Shown here piece by piece: positions 8,349 through 15,675 of a stretch of 32,278 nucleotides of DNA. Source of the DNA: Kiritimatiellia bacterium (GTDB lineage: Bacteria > Verrucomicrobiota > Kiritimatiellia > RFP12 > UBA1067); NCBI GenBank assembly GCA_017544725.1, contig JAFYDR010000122.1:1-32278 (forward strand). The letters run 5' to 3'. Numbering within the stretch: the first letter of the stretch is position 1; every line of letters begins with the position of its first letter. The position numbers and the translations under genes were made by a program. Below the pieces are notes generated by a model that saw nothing but the letters and a program-made list of their open reading frames with translations, was not told where the DNA came from and searched no databases.

Positions 8349-9764
8349 CTACCCGATCACACGAACACAGAAGATTTCTTTGTTGAACTGTTCGTCCAAA
8401 GCTTGCACCAGCACGTCACCCGGTTCTTGTGCCTGAAGAATACCTTCTGTACTAGAGATCGTTGCATGTTTGGTGAAGAAGGTGTAACGCTTTTCTGGCG
8501 TCTTTTCCTTATCCGTCTGGAGGCAGTTGTCACCGTCGTAACACCCCCAACGGATCTTCCCGGCAAGCGTGGTGGTAAATGACATCTGTTCGCCTTTTTT
8601 CACAGTTCGTGGAACAGTATGATAGATCCGGTCTTGACCACCGCCCACACGCGTGGCGTACAGCGTACCGTCGTCCGTCAACTGGTAAATGTCGAACGTC
8701 TGTTCGTAGATTGTGCCCCGTTTCTTCTCGGGTAAAGTGCCGCAGAATGTCGAGCCGATTTTGTAGTCACGATAGGCCGCGTCACACGCTCCGGTCACAT
8801 ATAGGATACCGTTGCAGAAGGTCTGGCGGTCGGCGTGACGGTGCCCCGTCAAGTCCATCACGATCCGTCCGCGCGCCGTCGTATAGTCGAACTCCTTGCC
8901 ACACAACTGGAGTTTCTTCCGGTTCTGGTAGGCATCCAAAATCTGTTGCAGGAAGAGCTGTACCTTCCGTTCGCCCGCACTAGGCGTAACGATCGGTGCA
9001 CACGGGATGTGATGCATGACAACAGCAGACCAGTCCGCCGGGATTGTCGCAAACGCGACGGAGGCGAGCCATTCCGCCTGCGTTTCATGGATTCCGTACT
9101 TCACGCCCCAAAAAGACTCGTGACGTTCGCTTGCGGTGTCCTGCGAGTCCGCGACGATATACCGCATCTTTGCTTCGGGAAAATCGACATAAAAATAACA
9201 CGCCGTCGGATCCTTCGCGTTGGTAATACCCTTCTGATTGCCGCTCCACGACATCAAGAAGTCACGCGCCTCGCGGGAGGTGTATGTCCACCCCTCATCC
9301 ACATGCCAATCCTTGCGGATGGTGAAATCGTGGTTTCCCTTCGCCGTGTAAACAATTCCGCCCGCCGCCTCAATCGGATCCAACCAGAACGCACGATAGT
9401 CTTTCAGCGTGGCATCGATTACCGCCTTATCACCGAACGCGCATGGTAAGTCGCCGCCGCACAGCACCTTGTTGATTCCCGTCATGCGGATGAGACGTGC
9501 AATCATCCTGCCGGATCGTTTGGCGTTCGCGGGAATGTGGGGATCCGTGATGAAAAAGAAGCTATCGGTCACCTTCGTCCGCTGACGAATCGCGGCAACC
9601 CGTCCCGCAATCCCCTGTAGATAGTCGTCGTAAAACTCGGGCAACGGATCACTCCCCTGCTCCGCCGCGAGAGACGTAGCGGGATTCAGGACACCGGAAA
9701 CGGCGGCAACCCCACCCAACAGAAAAGAACGACGTTTCAACTCGACAATCGGATCGTGATTCAT
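8349..9764 (-). CDS. Tat-exported calcineurin-like metallophosphoesterase
   Basis: A 471-residue predicted binuclear-metal phosphoesterase acting outside the cytoplasm. The N-terminus has a twin-arginine-like signal (KRRSFLLGGVAAVSG) and then small residues, so it is probably exported folded via Tat. Metal-binding motifs of the calcineurin fold appear in order: D74-x-H76 in FITDPHIP, GGD at 103-105, GNHD at 143-146, a later VMHHIP and TGHRH. A C-terminal beta-rich tail of about 85 residues follows. The ATG at 9764 has AGGAGG about 5 nt upstream. Another in-frame ATG at 9779 overlaps the ridA stop but lacks as good a ribosome site. Gene order suggests co-transcription with ridA. The substrate is unknown; phosphodiesters or nucleotides are typical for the superfamily. 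Confidence 0.88.
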   Translation of the reverse strand: MNHDPIVELKRRSFLLGGVAAVSGVLNPATSLAAEQGSDPLPEFYDDYLQGIAGRVAAIRQRTKVTDSFFFITDPHIPANAKRSGRMIARLIRMTGINKVLCGGDLPCAFGDKAVIDATLKDYRAFWLDPIEAAGGIVYTAKGNHDFTIRKDWHVDEGWTYTSREARDFLMSWSGNQKGITNAKDPTACYFYVDFPEAKMRYIVADSQDTASERHESFWGVKYGIHETQAEWLASVAFATIPADWSAVVMHHIPCAPIVTPSAGERKVQLFLQQILDAYQNRKKLQLCGKEFDYTTARGRIVMDLTGHRHADRQTFCNGILYVTGACDAAYRDYKIGSTFCGTLPEKKRGTIYEQTFDIYQLTDDGTLYATRVGGGQDRIYHTVPRTVKKGEQMSFTTTLAGKIRWGCYDGDNCLQTDKEKTPEKRYTFFTKHATISSTEGILQAQEPGDVLVQALDEQFNKEIFCVRVIG

Positions 9765-9775
9765 TTTTCCTCCTC

Positions 9776-10153
9776 TCATTCCGGCAACTCGGCGATTACC
9801 TCTACCTCAATCTGCGCACCGGCGGGCAGGGCGGAGACCGCCACGCAACTACGTGCGGGGAGGGAGGTGAAATACCGGGCATACAACTTGTTGATCTCCG
9901 GGAAGACAGTCATGTCCAACAGGAAGACAGTTGTCTTCACCACGCGGTCGTATCCACTTCCAGCGGCTTGAAGAATCGCCCCAATGTTACGGAACACCTG
10001 TTCCGCCTGCTCCAGTGCGGTCGTACCCGTAATCTTTCCAACAACAGGATCAATCCCGATCTGACCGGAAAGGAACAGAAAACCGTGCGAAGAAACCGCC
10101 TGGCTGTACGGTCCAATGGCGGCAGGTGCCTGATTCGTTTGAATTGTCTTCAT
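9776..10153 (-). CDS. ridA: RidA family reactive intermediate/imine deaminase
   Basis: RidA proteins hydrolyse reactive 2-aminoacrylate and related enamine/imine intermediates formed by PLP enzymes, in the cytoplasm, as trimers. The protein is 125 residues, the normal family length. It shows AAIGPYSQAV at the N-terminus, FLSGQIGIDP, the conserved arginine R101 in PARSCVAVSALP and the IEVEVIA ending. The ATG at 10153 is chosen because AGGAG lies 6 nt upstream and homology begins there; an in-frame start at 10228 would add an atypical hydrophobic extension. Its stop lies 11 nt from the phosphoesterase start, so the two are likely translated from one message. The pairing with an exported phosphoesterase is unexplained. 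Confidence 0.95.
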   Translation of the reverse strand: MKTIQTNQAPAAIGPYSQAVSSHGFLFLSGQIGIDPVVGKITGTTALEQAEQVFRNIGAILQAAGSGYDRVVKTTVFLLDMTVFPEINKLYARYFTSLPARSCVAVSALPAGAQIEVEVIAELPE

Positions 10154-10217
10154 CTCTGACTCCTCTCTTCTTGCATTACCAACAAATAGGAATGGAAACA
10201 ACAGGAACCACTTACTC

Positions 10218-10266
10218 GTTATCCCCATGAATATTCCCGCGCGCGACGTGAACGGGACACTTACCT
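10218..10266. repeat. Dispersed repeat block, copy 1
   Basis: Starts GTTATCCCCATGAA and continues with a CCCGCGCG core to a CTTACCT end. A diverged copy in the same orientation lies at 12444-12490 (CTTGCCT end). It sits in the 120-nt gap between the glutaminase-like gene and ridA, a position that could place it inside a polycistronic transcript. Confidence 0.6.
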
Positions 10267-10273
10267 GTTCCCC

Positions 10274-12238
10274 CTAGTGGATTGGCGCGTACTCGCCCGT
10301 CGGATCCTTGCCGCGCAGACAGTACTTCTTCCAAATCTCCGTGTCATAAAGGGCGGGAATGAAAACGCCGCCGATGACACTGCGCGCGACAAAACCACGG
10401 AAACGGCCTGTGTCCGCCCAGTACCAATCGGTGAACGGGATACGGTCTGGCGTCTCGTTGACGAAACGATAAAGCGGAGCAATCAACGCCTCGAAGTCTT
10501 CGCGCTTCCCAGTCAGCGTCGCGCACCAAACCGTCCAGTCCGCCTTGGTGTAGTTGAGCCGACTGTCGAGCGGCAGTCCGTACGGCAGAAGCAGTTGGCG
10601 GTAGGCGGCAACTTCTTGCTCGGCGACCTCCTTCGGGAAAAGGTTCAATCCGAGGATGCGATCCCAGACGAGATTGTACTTCTGAGCCCAGGTGTCCCCC
10701 GGATGATGGCAAGGACCGAGAACCAGCTTCGCGGCACCGTGGCGGCCGCCCTTCGCGGCCGCGATCCATTGCGGTACCATCCCCTTCGCAAGCGTAGCGT
10801 ACTTCGCCGCCGTTTCCCGTTCGCCACGCATTTCCGCAAGGCGCGCATAGCACGCAAGGGCCACGATGGACTTGACGGAGAGGTTGCCGTTGTGCGCGAG
10901 ATGTCCCGCGAAGTCGTCCGTGCAGAGCTGGTTGCCGGGGTCGTAACCGAACTTCGACAGGTACTCCGCCCACTTCGTCACCTCTCCCCACCAGCGTCCC
11001 GCGAACTTCGCGTTTCCCTCAGCCGTTGCAACCGCCGCGAGCGCAATGAGCATATTACCGCACTCCTCCACGGGCATCCGGAACGTGTCGTCCGTACCGC
11101 CGCCTACGGCCTGCCCCTTCTTCATACCGTAGTACTGTCCCTCCGCCACGGGATAGACTCCGAGATCGTGCGGTGCGTATGGATAGGGCCATTTCTCGGA
11201 TGCGGCGTAGATACATGTGGGCGCAAGCGTCGCTTTCGCAAGCGCGGGACTCGTCAACAGTAAATGTGGCATCTGCGGGTAAAAGACATCCGTCGTGCCA
11301 ATCAGACCACCGGAACCATTCTCCTTCGAAAAGTAGAAGGGCTGGCCGTTCGGGTCTGCAACCAGCTTACACGCGGCGAAGGACTGGCGGTAGGCAAGCA
11401 CCGCGATCTTGGCGTACTTCTCGCCGCCGAGTTTCAGCAAGTCCGCCGTAAACTCGGCGTCGAAGGCGTCCAGCTTTGCCAGAATCGACGTATAATCCTT
11501 CTCCGCCTGCTCCAGCATCCCGACAAAGGAAGCGCCATTCCGACGCCACCATGCCGGCAAATCCGCGCCAAAGAACCGAATGGATTTCACATCATCATAC
11601 GCCAAGATGAAATGCGATTCGCCATCCTTCACGGCGGAGGGACCCACCAGCCACGCATACCCCCAGTTGCAACGGACGCGGTCACCTACCATACTCAAAG
11701 GATTCTGCTCGGCACGACCGACCGAAAACGTGCGCATTCCGGCGACGGTCGTTGTGTTCGTCACCATTTGCGCCTTGTCGTCGTTCGTCGCCAAAGCGGG
11801 CGAAATGGACGGAACCAGTTTCCACGCCTTCGTCCCGGAAACACGTGCGGTCACATAGGTGACGGGGCGCGAGAAAACATCCAAATCATCCTGTAGTTTC
11901 GCCGTCGAGAAACGCAGTTCCACAGACAACGAACCGTCCTTAAACGTATAGATGGTCTGCGTGGGACGCACGTCCAGCGAAGTCTGCGGCAACGCAGGAA
12001 CACCGGACGGTTCGAGTCCGCACAACCGCCACGTCTTGCCGTCCGCCTCTAACAAAATCGAGATCGGCTGTCTCGCCCCAGCCCAGTGTGTCGTTTCCAC
12101 ATCCGTGAGACGGTCCGCCGCACTCCACACGTTAAAGAAGGGATCACACTGCACCAAAGGAACGGCGGGCGGACGGAAATCCGCACGGCACAAAACCGAC
12201 ACACAAAGCACCAAACCCGTCAACAAAATACGCTTCAT
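10274..12238 (-). CDS. Glutaminase-A-like secreted protein (DUF4964/DUF5127/DUF4965/DUF1793)
   Basis: A 654-residue secreted protein of the glutaminase-A-like family. It has a Sec signal (MKRILLTGLVLCVSVLCRA), then RPPAVPLVQCDPFFNVWS, the hallmark DUF4964 start. A DUF5127-like beta region and the helical DUF4965/DUF1793 half follow, with GGTDDTFRMPVEECGNML, GDTWAQKYNLVWDRILGLNL and a terminal RSVIGGVF. Fungal GtaA hydrolyses glutamine, but many bacterial members sit beside glycan-degradation genes and their substrates are unproven. The helical half looks like an (alpha/alpha)6 barrel as in glycosidases. It is shorter than the roughly 800-residue homologues I know from Bacteroides, with the loss apparently in the N-terminal half. 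The ATG at 12238 follows AGGG by 7 nt; a GTG codon directly precedes it. Confidence 0.85.
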   Translation of the reverse strand: MKRILLTGLVLCVSVLCRADFRPPAVPLVQCDPFFNVWSAADRLTDVETTHWAGARQPISILLEADGKTWRLCGLEPSGVPALPQTSLDVRPTQTIYTFKDGSLSVELRFSTAKLQDDLDVFSRPVTYVTARVSGTKAWKLVPSISPALATNDDKAQMVTNTTTVAGMRTFSVGRAEQNPLSMVGDRVRCNWGYAWLVGPSAVKDGESHFILAYDDVKSIRFFGADLPAWWRRNGASFVGMLEQAEKDYTSILAKLDAFDAEFTADLLKLGGEKYAKIAVLAYRQSFAACKLVADPNGQPFYFSKENGSGGLIGTTDVFYPQMPHLLLTSPALAKATLAPTCIYAASEKWPYPYAPHDLGVYPVAEGQYYGMKKGQAVGGGTDDTFRMPVEECGNMLIALAAVATAEGNAKFAGRWWGEVTKWAEYLSKFGYDPGNQLCTDDFAGHLAHNGNLSVKSIVALACYARLAEMRGERETAAKYATLAKGMVPQWIAAAKGGRHGAAKLVLGPCHHPGDTWAQKYNLVWDRILGLNLFPKEVAEQEVAAYRQLLLPYGLPLDSRLNYTKADWTVWCATLTGKREDFEALIAPLYRFVNETPDRIPFTDWYWADTGRFRGFVARSVIGGVFIPALYDTEIWKKYCLRGKDPTGEYAPIH

Positions 12239-12241
12239 CAC

Positions 12242-12753
12242 TCGACCCTTTCACAATTTCCAGTCATACCGACACACAGCATACCAGACAGGAATTTACT
12301 CTAACAAAATATCCCCTATCAAGCAAGGTCAAACGCGGAATGTCGTGTGTCATCGGTAGCTATCGATTGCTATCGAGTGGGAGGGACGCGCTCCGTCGCG
12401 TCCGCTTGTGTAACGACGACGCCCACGCCGTCGAAACCGGCAAGTTATCCCCATGAACGTTCCCGCGCGAGGCGGGCGGGGCGCTTGCCTATAACTTCGA
12501 GCCGCCAGAGGCGCCAGTGACGAGTGACGAATGAAGGTAAAGCCACCAGTCACGCCAGTCCTGCTAGTCTCAGATGTCGCATTGTGCGAACCTCTATGGA
12601 GAGCCGCCGTCTCGGCGGCTGTATCGTTCACATCATTGCCGCCGGGATGGGGCTCTCCATATTACCGCCGAAACGGCGACCATATCGCACGAACCTGTAA
12701 CTTCGCTGCGCGAAGTAGTGATAGGCGGCGAAGCCGCCTGCGGGATAAGCGTG
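12242..12753. repeat. Mosaic intergenic repeat region
   Basis: No coding frame is supported. After the leader of the glutaminase-like gene come four recognisable blocks. They are an inverse CGATAGCTACCGATGACACG unit (12331-12377), a hairpin block containing GGGACGCG and CGCGTCC with TAACGACGAC (12377-12420), a GTTATCCCCATGAA block (12444-12490), and hairpins AGCCGCC-GTCT-CGGCGGCT near 12602 and AGGCGGC-GAA-GCCGCCT near 12723. The first three recur elsewhere in the window in other orders, and GGCGGC-type hairpins occur in many of the gaps. Confidence 0.65.
12377..12420. repeat. Hairpin repeat block, copy 1
   Basis: GTGGGAGGGACGCG, a short loop, CGCGTCC and then a TAACGACGAC end form a compact stem-loop with a conserved tail. 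The copy at 32237-32278 is nearly identical over about 42 nt. Confidence 0.75.
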
Positions 12754-12966
12754 TTAAGCTGAGGCGCTTTGCGCAGTGATGAGAGAAATTTCATGCGGAG
12801 GCGTAAATATGGAGGAATACTGGTTCAACGCATTGGAGAGGTAGTAGTTCGTCGCCGCGTTGCGGGAGGCGAGGATGAAGTTGCCGACGCTGTCGTAGGA
12901 ATACGAGTAACCGTTCGCGGAAACGGACGTCGACACGACCTGCGAGCGCGCGTCGCAAGAGAACGG
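12754..12966 (-). pseudogene. RHS/YD-repeat protein remnant
   Basis: The reverse strand encodes DARSQVVSTSV, then GYSYSYDSVGNFILASRN and YYLSNALNQYSSI. This is a clear single RHS/YD repeat (Y-Y-D-GN, then NALNQY). Around it the frame has no plausible start, the upstream sequence soon loses similarity, and the downstream tail (IFTPPHEISLITAQ...) looks random before the stop. RHS repeats normally occur in dozens of copies in proteins over 1000 residues long, often toxins or surface proteins. This is therefore a decayed fragment, lying 20 nt beyond the Gfo/Idh/MocA stop. The core match spans 12808-12909. Confidence 0.7.
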
Positions 12967-12986
12967 TTCTGGGGAGTATCGTGTAT

Positions 12987-14504
12987 TTATACCTCGAACA
13001 TTTCAGGGGTGAACAGGAATGGCTTTCCTGTACGGACGGATTCCGCTATCCCGCACACCATGACCTGTGCGCGGAACACCTCCACGGCGGATTCAAGGTC
13101 GCGCTTACCGCCCCTCACCATATCCAGAAAATCGCTGATCGCATAATTTTCAATCCCTGATTCAGAATCGTTGTTAAGGACTTCTTCGGGAAAACGCCAA
13201 AGGTTACGTTTTCCCTCAAAATCTGCACTCTCATCCTCAAGTTTTTTGAACGCCTTTTCGTCCAGCTTGCCATCGGTTTCGCAGCGCCAGACGTAGGACC
13301 GATAATCAAGGTGTCTGAAAGCAATATCCACACATTGTCCAAGTATCCCCTTCGGATTGCGGATCACCGGACACCAACGTCTCAGACATTCTGCCTCTCT
13401 ATCCCCATAGTTTGATGCATCCGTGCCCGCGTAGATCTCCATCTCGATCAGCATATCCTCTGCCCCGCGATTGGGTGCCAAACGAAAAGAACCGTAATCT
13501 CCCCTGTAGAAAATGCCGCTATCGTGCATTGCGTAAGATTTTCTGAACAGGCCAAGGTCGCGTACAGCATAATGTTTATTATGCAGGGAAAGTTCGGTAA
13601 AGACAGTCCGCCCGCCTCCCTCGTACTGGAAAACGGCAAGATCCGCCGTTGAAAGACACTTCCCGAATGGTCCTTGGAAACATGTCACCGACTGAGGAAT
13701 TTGCGGATTAAGCCACCGGATATTCAGGCATTGTGCAAAAAGAGCTTGAATCCCGACCATCTTCCAAAAAGCACAATTCGCCTCAAAACCTCTTGAACCG
13801 CTGTTCGGGGAAAACGGAGAATTGGGCACTCCGTCCTTATGATTGCCCGGCTCCAGTGTTGCATCGACATAGGACTCCACCGACATTCGGACGCACTCAC
13901 CCAAGACGCCTCCAGAACCGCAGAGTTTTTCGCGGCAGAAACGGTACAGCTTCGCATTCCCCCCTCCCCATCCAAGACTGTTGCAAGAGAGTAGGGTATC
14001 TGTCGTGCGGGCGAGACTAACCAGTCTCCGCACCGTTTCTAAATCCTGTGCCAACGGGGCAACGCAAAAGACTGGAATTTTGCGAGTCAGGCACTCCGTC
14101 ACATGTCGTTCATGTTCTTCAAGCGGAGAAAAAATGAAAACGGCATCAAGCTTTCCCGATTCTTCTTGCAACATTTCCTGAAAACTCGAATATCCGGTGC
14201 AACTCATACCGTATTTTTTATTGAGAATGTTTGTATATTTTCTTTGCAACCGTAAATCCGATTCACTAATCCCAATGATGCGTATATTGGCAGGACGAGC
14301 GTGAATCTTTATCTGCTCATCCAACCAAAAGATCAGAGATCGAATATCCGTATTCGCTCCACAAGTGCCAATGATGCCAATCTGCAATTTCTTTTTATGA
14401 ATCGATTCGCAAATTGCAATCATGGGAATGCCCGCAACTCCTTCGACGGTAACACTTGCCAATGCCGTACAGAACTCCCGCCTTGTAATGTTACCTGATT
14501 CCAT
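12987..14504 (-). CDS. Gfo/Idh/MocA-fold protein with Tat-like signal, lacking the EKP motif
   Basis: A 505-residue member of the Gfo/Idh/MocA oxidoreductase superfamily. A Tat-like leader (TRREFCTALASVTVEG) precedes a Rossmann start LQIGIIGTCG at about 40-49, and AVFIFSPLEEHERHV at about 121-135 is the usual second motif. At the family's catalytic EKP site it reads V148-A149-P150 (in PVFCVAPLAQD), so the conserved lysine is missing and ordinary sugar oxidation is doubtful. The C-terminal half has the expected alpha/beta domain with a DFLDMVRGGKRD stretch near the end. GGAGG lies about 5 nt before the ATG. Its start overlaps the preceding small gene by 14 nt. Tat-exported relatives are common in Verrucomicrobia and Planctomycetes, some acting as glycosidases or deglycosylating enzymes. 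The gene is AT-richer than its neighbours. Confidence 0.85.
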   Translation of the reverse strand: MESGNITRREFCTALASVTVEGVAGIPMIAICESIHKKKLQIGIIGTCGANTDIRSLIFWLDEQIKIHARPANIRIIGISESDLRLQRKYTNILNKKYGMSCTGYSSFQEMLQEESGKLDAVFIFSPLEEHERHVTECLTRKIPVFCVAPLAQDLETVRRLVSLARTTDTLLSCNSLGWGGGNAKLYRFCREKLCGSGGVLGECVRMSVESYVDATLEPGNHKDGVPNSPFSPNSGSRGFEANCAFWKMVGIQALFAQCLNIRWLNPQIPQSVTCFQGPFGKCLSTADLAVFQYEGGGRTVFTELSLHNKHYAVRDLGLFRKSYAMHDSGIFYRGDYGSFRLAPNRGAEDMLIEMEIYAGTDASNYGDREAECLRRWCPVIRNPKGILGQCVDIAFRHLDYRSYVWRCETDGKLDEKAFKKLEDESADFEGKRNLWRFPEEVLNNDSESGIENYAISDFLDMVRGGKRDLESAVEVFRAQVMVCGIAESVRTGKPFLFTPEMFEV

Positions 14505-14700
14505 TGCTACCTCCCGTTCCTGTTAAGACCTTTGCCCGCGTCACAATCTTACGTTTTTCTTCGAGACATCCATCCCACGACCAAAAATCGTCCCATGTCT
14601 TGAATTTCTTAACGGTATAGTATTCAACTGGCTCCCCCACCCACAACAAAGACCTGAAACAATCACACCAGTCTTTATCAAGACCCGCACGCCAAAACAT
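14491..14700 (-). CDS. Small Trp-rich hypothetical protein (69 aa)
   Basis: I do not recognise this protein. It has 69 residues with seven tryptophans, including WVGEPVEYYTVKKFKTWDDF and WSWDGCLEEKRK, and has no signal peptide or membrane helix. Its ATG (14700-14698) overlaps the lipoprotein stop in a TGATG arrangement, and its own end overlaps the Gfo/Idh/MocA start by 14 nt. Both overlaps indicate translational coupling. That packing and the lack of stops are the only support that it is real. Alternatively it is the frameshifted C-terminal part of the preceding protein. Confidence 0.5.
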   Translation of the reverse strand: MFWRAGLDKDWCDCFRSLLWVGEPVEYYTVKKFKTWDDFWSWDGCLEEKRKIVTRAKVLTGTGGSNGIR

Positions 14701-15239
14701 CACACCTTTCTCCCCGTTCCCGAAAAAAACAACGGACAGGATGGATGGCGACTAAAGAGTTCCTCCAAATCAACAACATCGGCCATCATACCCCCCCTGT
14801 TTTTCTTTGCAATGTACTGGACACTTGTATCACAAGGTTTCAAGGTGTCATTCTTTGCACTATATACGCAGAAGGTCTCTATGTTGGATATATCTTTATA
14901 GAAAAAAGAACATTTAGGTTTTGTTGACCCCCATTTAAATATCCACTCATCAGCATCACTATCAATTACAACTATCACATACATATTTGACATAGACACC
15001 CATTTATAATTTTCCCATATCCATTTATCGGATGGGGTTGGGTTTTCCCATCGCACGGGGTCATACGAATACAGCCGCCGTGTCCTGACAATGGAGATTG
15101 TCTTGTCCGCAAAATTCGAAGAGAAGAATTCGGTCTCCATATCCCTTAGCGACTTTCCCCCATCACAACAGCATGTCTTCAATAAACACGCAAGAAGCAG
15201 AGCTGCCGAGCCCATTTCGAGAAATTTCATTCGTTTCAA
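14700..15239 (-). CDS. Putative small lipoprotein (179 aa), unknown function
   Basis: Not assigned to a family. The N-terminus MKRMKFLEMGSAALLLAC reads as a signal peptide with an imperfect lipobox (LLAC) and a cysteine-rich follow-up (KTCCCDGG), so lipid attachment is possible. The mature part is mixed alpha/beta, aromatic and Lys/Asp-rich, with VRWENPTPSDKWIWENYKWV and FKWGSTKPKCSFFYKD. I chose TTG at 15239 because an extended ribosome site GGAGGTGAT lies upstream, with GGAGG ending 5 nt before the codon; the ATG at 15230 would be 14 nt away. A promoter 26 nt upstream rules out the longer frame to 15293. It is the first gene of a three-gene unit with the Trp-rich protein and the Gfo/Idh/MocA protein. 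The coding sequence is AT-rich for the region. Confidence 0.62.
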   Translation of the reverse strand: MKRMKFLEMGSAALLLACLLKTCCCDGGKSLRDMETEFFSSNFADKTISIVRTRRLYSYDPVRWENPTPSDKWIWENYKWVSMSNMYVIVVIDSDADEWIFKWGSTKPKCSFFYKDISNIETFCVYSAKNDTLKPCDTSVQYIAKKNRGGMMADVVDLEELFSRHPSCPLFFSGTGRKV

Positions 15240-15264
15240 TATCACCTCCATCTTTAACATCATC

Positions 15265-15293
15265 ATTATCGGTAATCCGCTGGCGGCTGTCAA
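15265..15293 (-). promoter_or_regulatory. Promoter of the lipoprotein / Gfo-Idh-MocA unit
   Basis: On the minus strand TTGACA (15293-15288) and GATAAT (15270-15265) are 17 nt apart. The -35 box is perfect and the -10 box has five of six consensus bases. Transcription should start near 15258, leaving a leader of about 20 nt that contains GGAGGTGAT. Confidence 0.8.
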
Positions 15294-15303
15294 TCATTTT
15301 CAT

Positions 15304-15355
15304 AAAACCACAGAATGTACTAAAACTCGCGATTTTCCGTGTATTCCGTGGTTTT
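15304..15355. repeat. Inverted repeat with ACCACGGAATACAC-type ends, copy 1
   Basis: Left arm AAAACCACAGAATGTAC (15304-15320) and right arm GTGTATTCCGTGGTTTT (15339-15355) are imperfect reverse complements around an AAACTCGCGATTTTC-like centre. A longer relative with the same arms and an AAACTCGCG piece is at 21478-21554. Confidence 0.6.
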
Positions 15356-15413
15356 GAGATTACTGCTTTTGATAAGCACTTCAGGTCATCGGTCACGAAA
15401 AGCGTGGCCATCC

Positions 15414-15481
15414 CGTTCGATTGCATTCGATAGCAATCGATAGCTACCGATGACACGCGACAAACGGACTGGCGAGACTGG
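15414..15481. repeat. CGATAGCTACCGATGACACG family, copy at 15414
   Basis: CGTTCGATTGCATTCGATAG, then CAATCGATAGCTACCGATGA, CACGCGACAAACG and CTGGCGAGACTGG. Very similar to 21861-21960, which carries an additional CACGCGACACGCCGC stretch. About 165 nt of further repeat DNA follow to 15647, with GCCGCC-TTC-GGCGGC at 15561-15575 and GGGCCACAGGCCC near 15628. No gene is visible there. Confidence 0.65.
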
Positions 15482-15647
15482 CAACCTTTCTTTCATTCGT
15501 CACTCGTCATTCGTCATTGGCGGCTCCATCGCCCCCATTCTTCATTCATATTTCTTCATTGCCGCCTTCGGCGGCTTAACCCGCTAGCACGTCCCCAACT
15601 TAGGGCGAAGCCCACTTACTCACTCAGGGCCACAGGCCCACTTAATC

Positions 15648-15673
15648 CGCAGAGCGGCGTCAGCCGCCCTGCG
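15648..15673 (-). terminator. Strong hairpin just after the BspA-like gene
   Basis: CGCAGGGCGGC and GCCGCTCTGCG on the minus strand form an 11-bp stem with one G-U pair and a TGAC loop, starting 3 nt after the stop codon. There is no U-tract, so it may protect the mRNA end rather than terminate by the intrinsic route. Confidence 0.4.
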
Positions 15674-15675
15674 TT

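Noticed and set aside
12000-12030. GGTTCGAGTCC, resembling a tRNA T-arm
   Set aside because: It lies inside the glutaminase-like coding sequence and no acceptor or anticodon stems can be formed around it. No tRNA was found in the window.
12242-12753. Repeat-rich gap as an insertion sequence
   Set aside because: No transposase frame and no single pair of terminal inverted repeats were seen; the blocks are short and non-coding.
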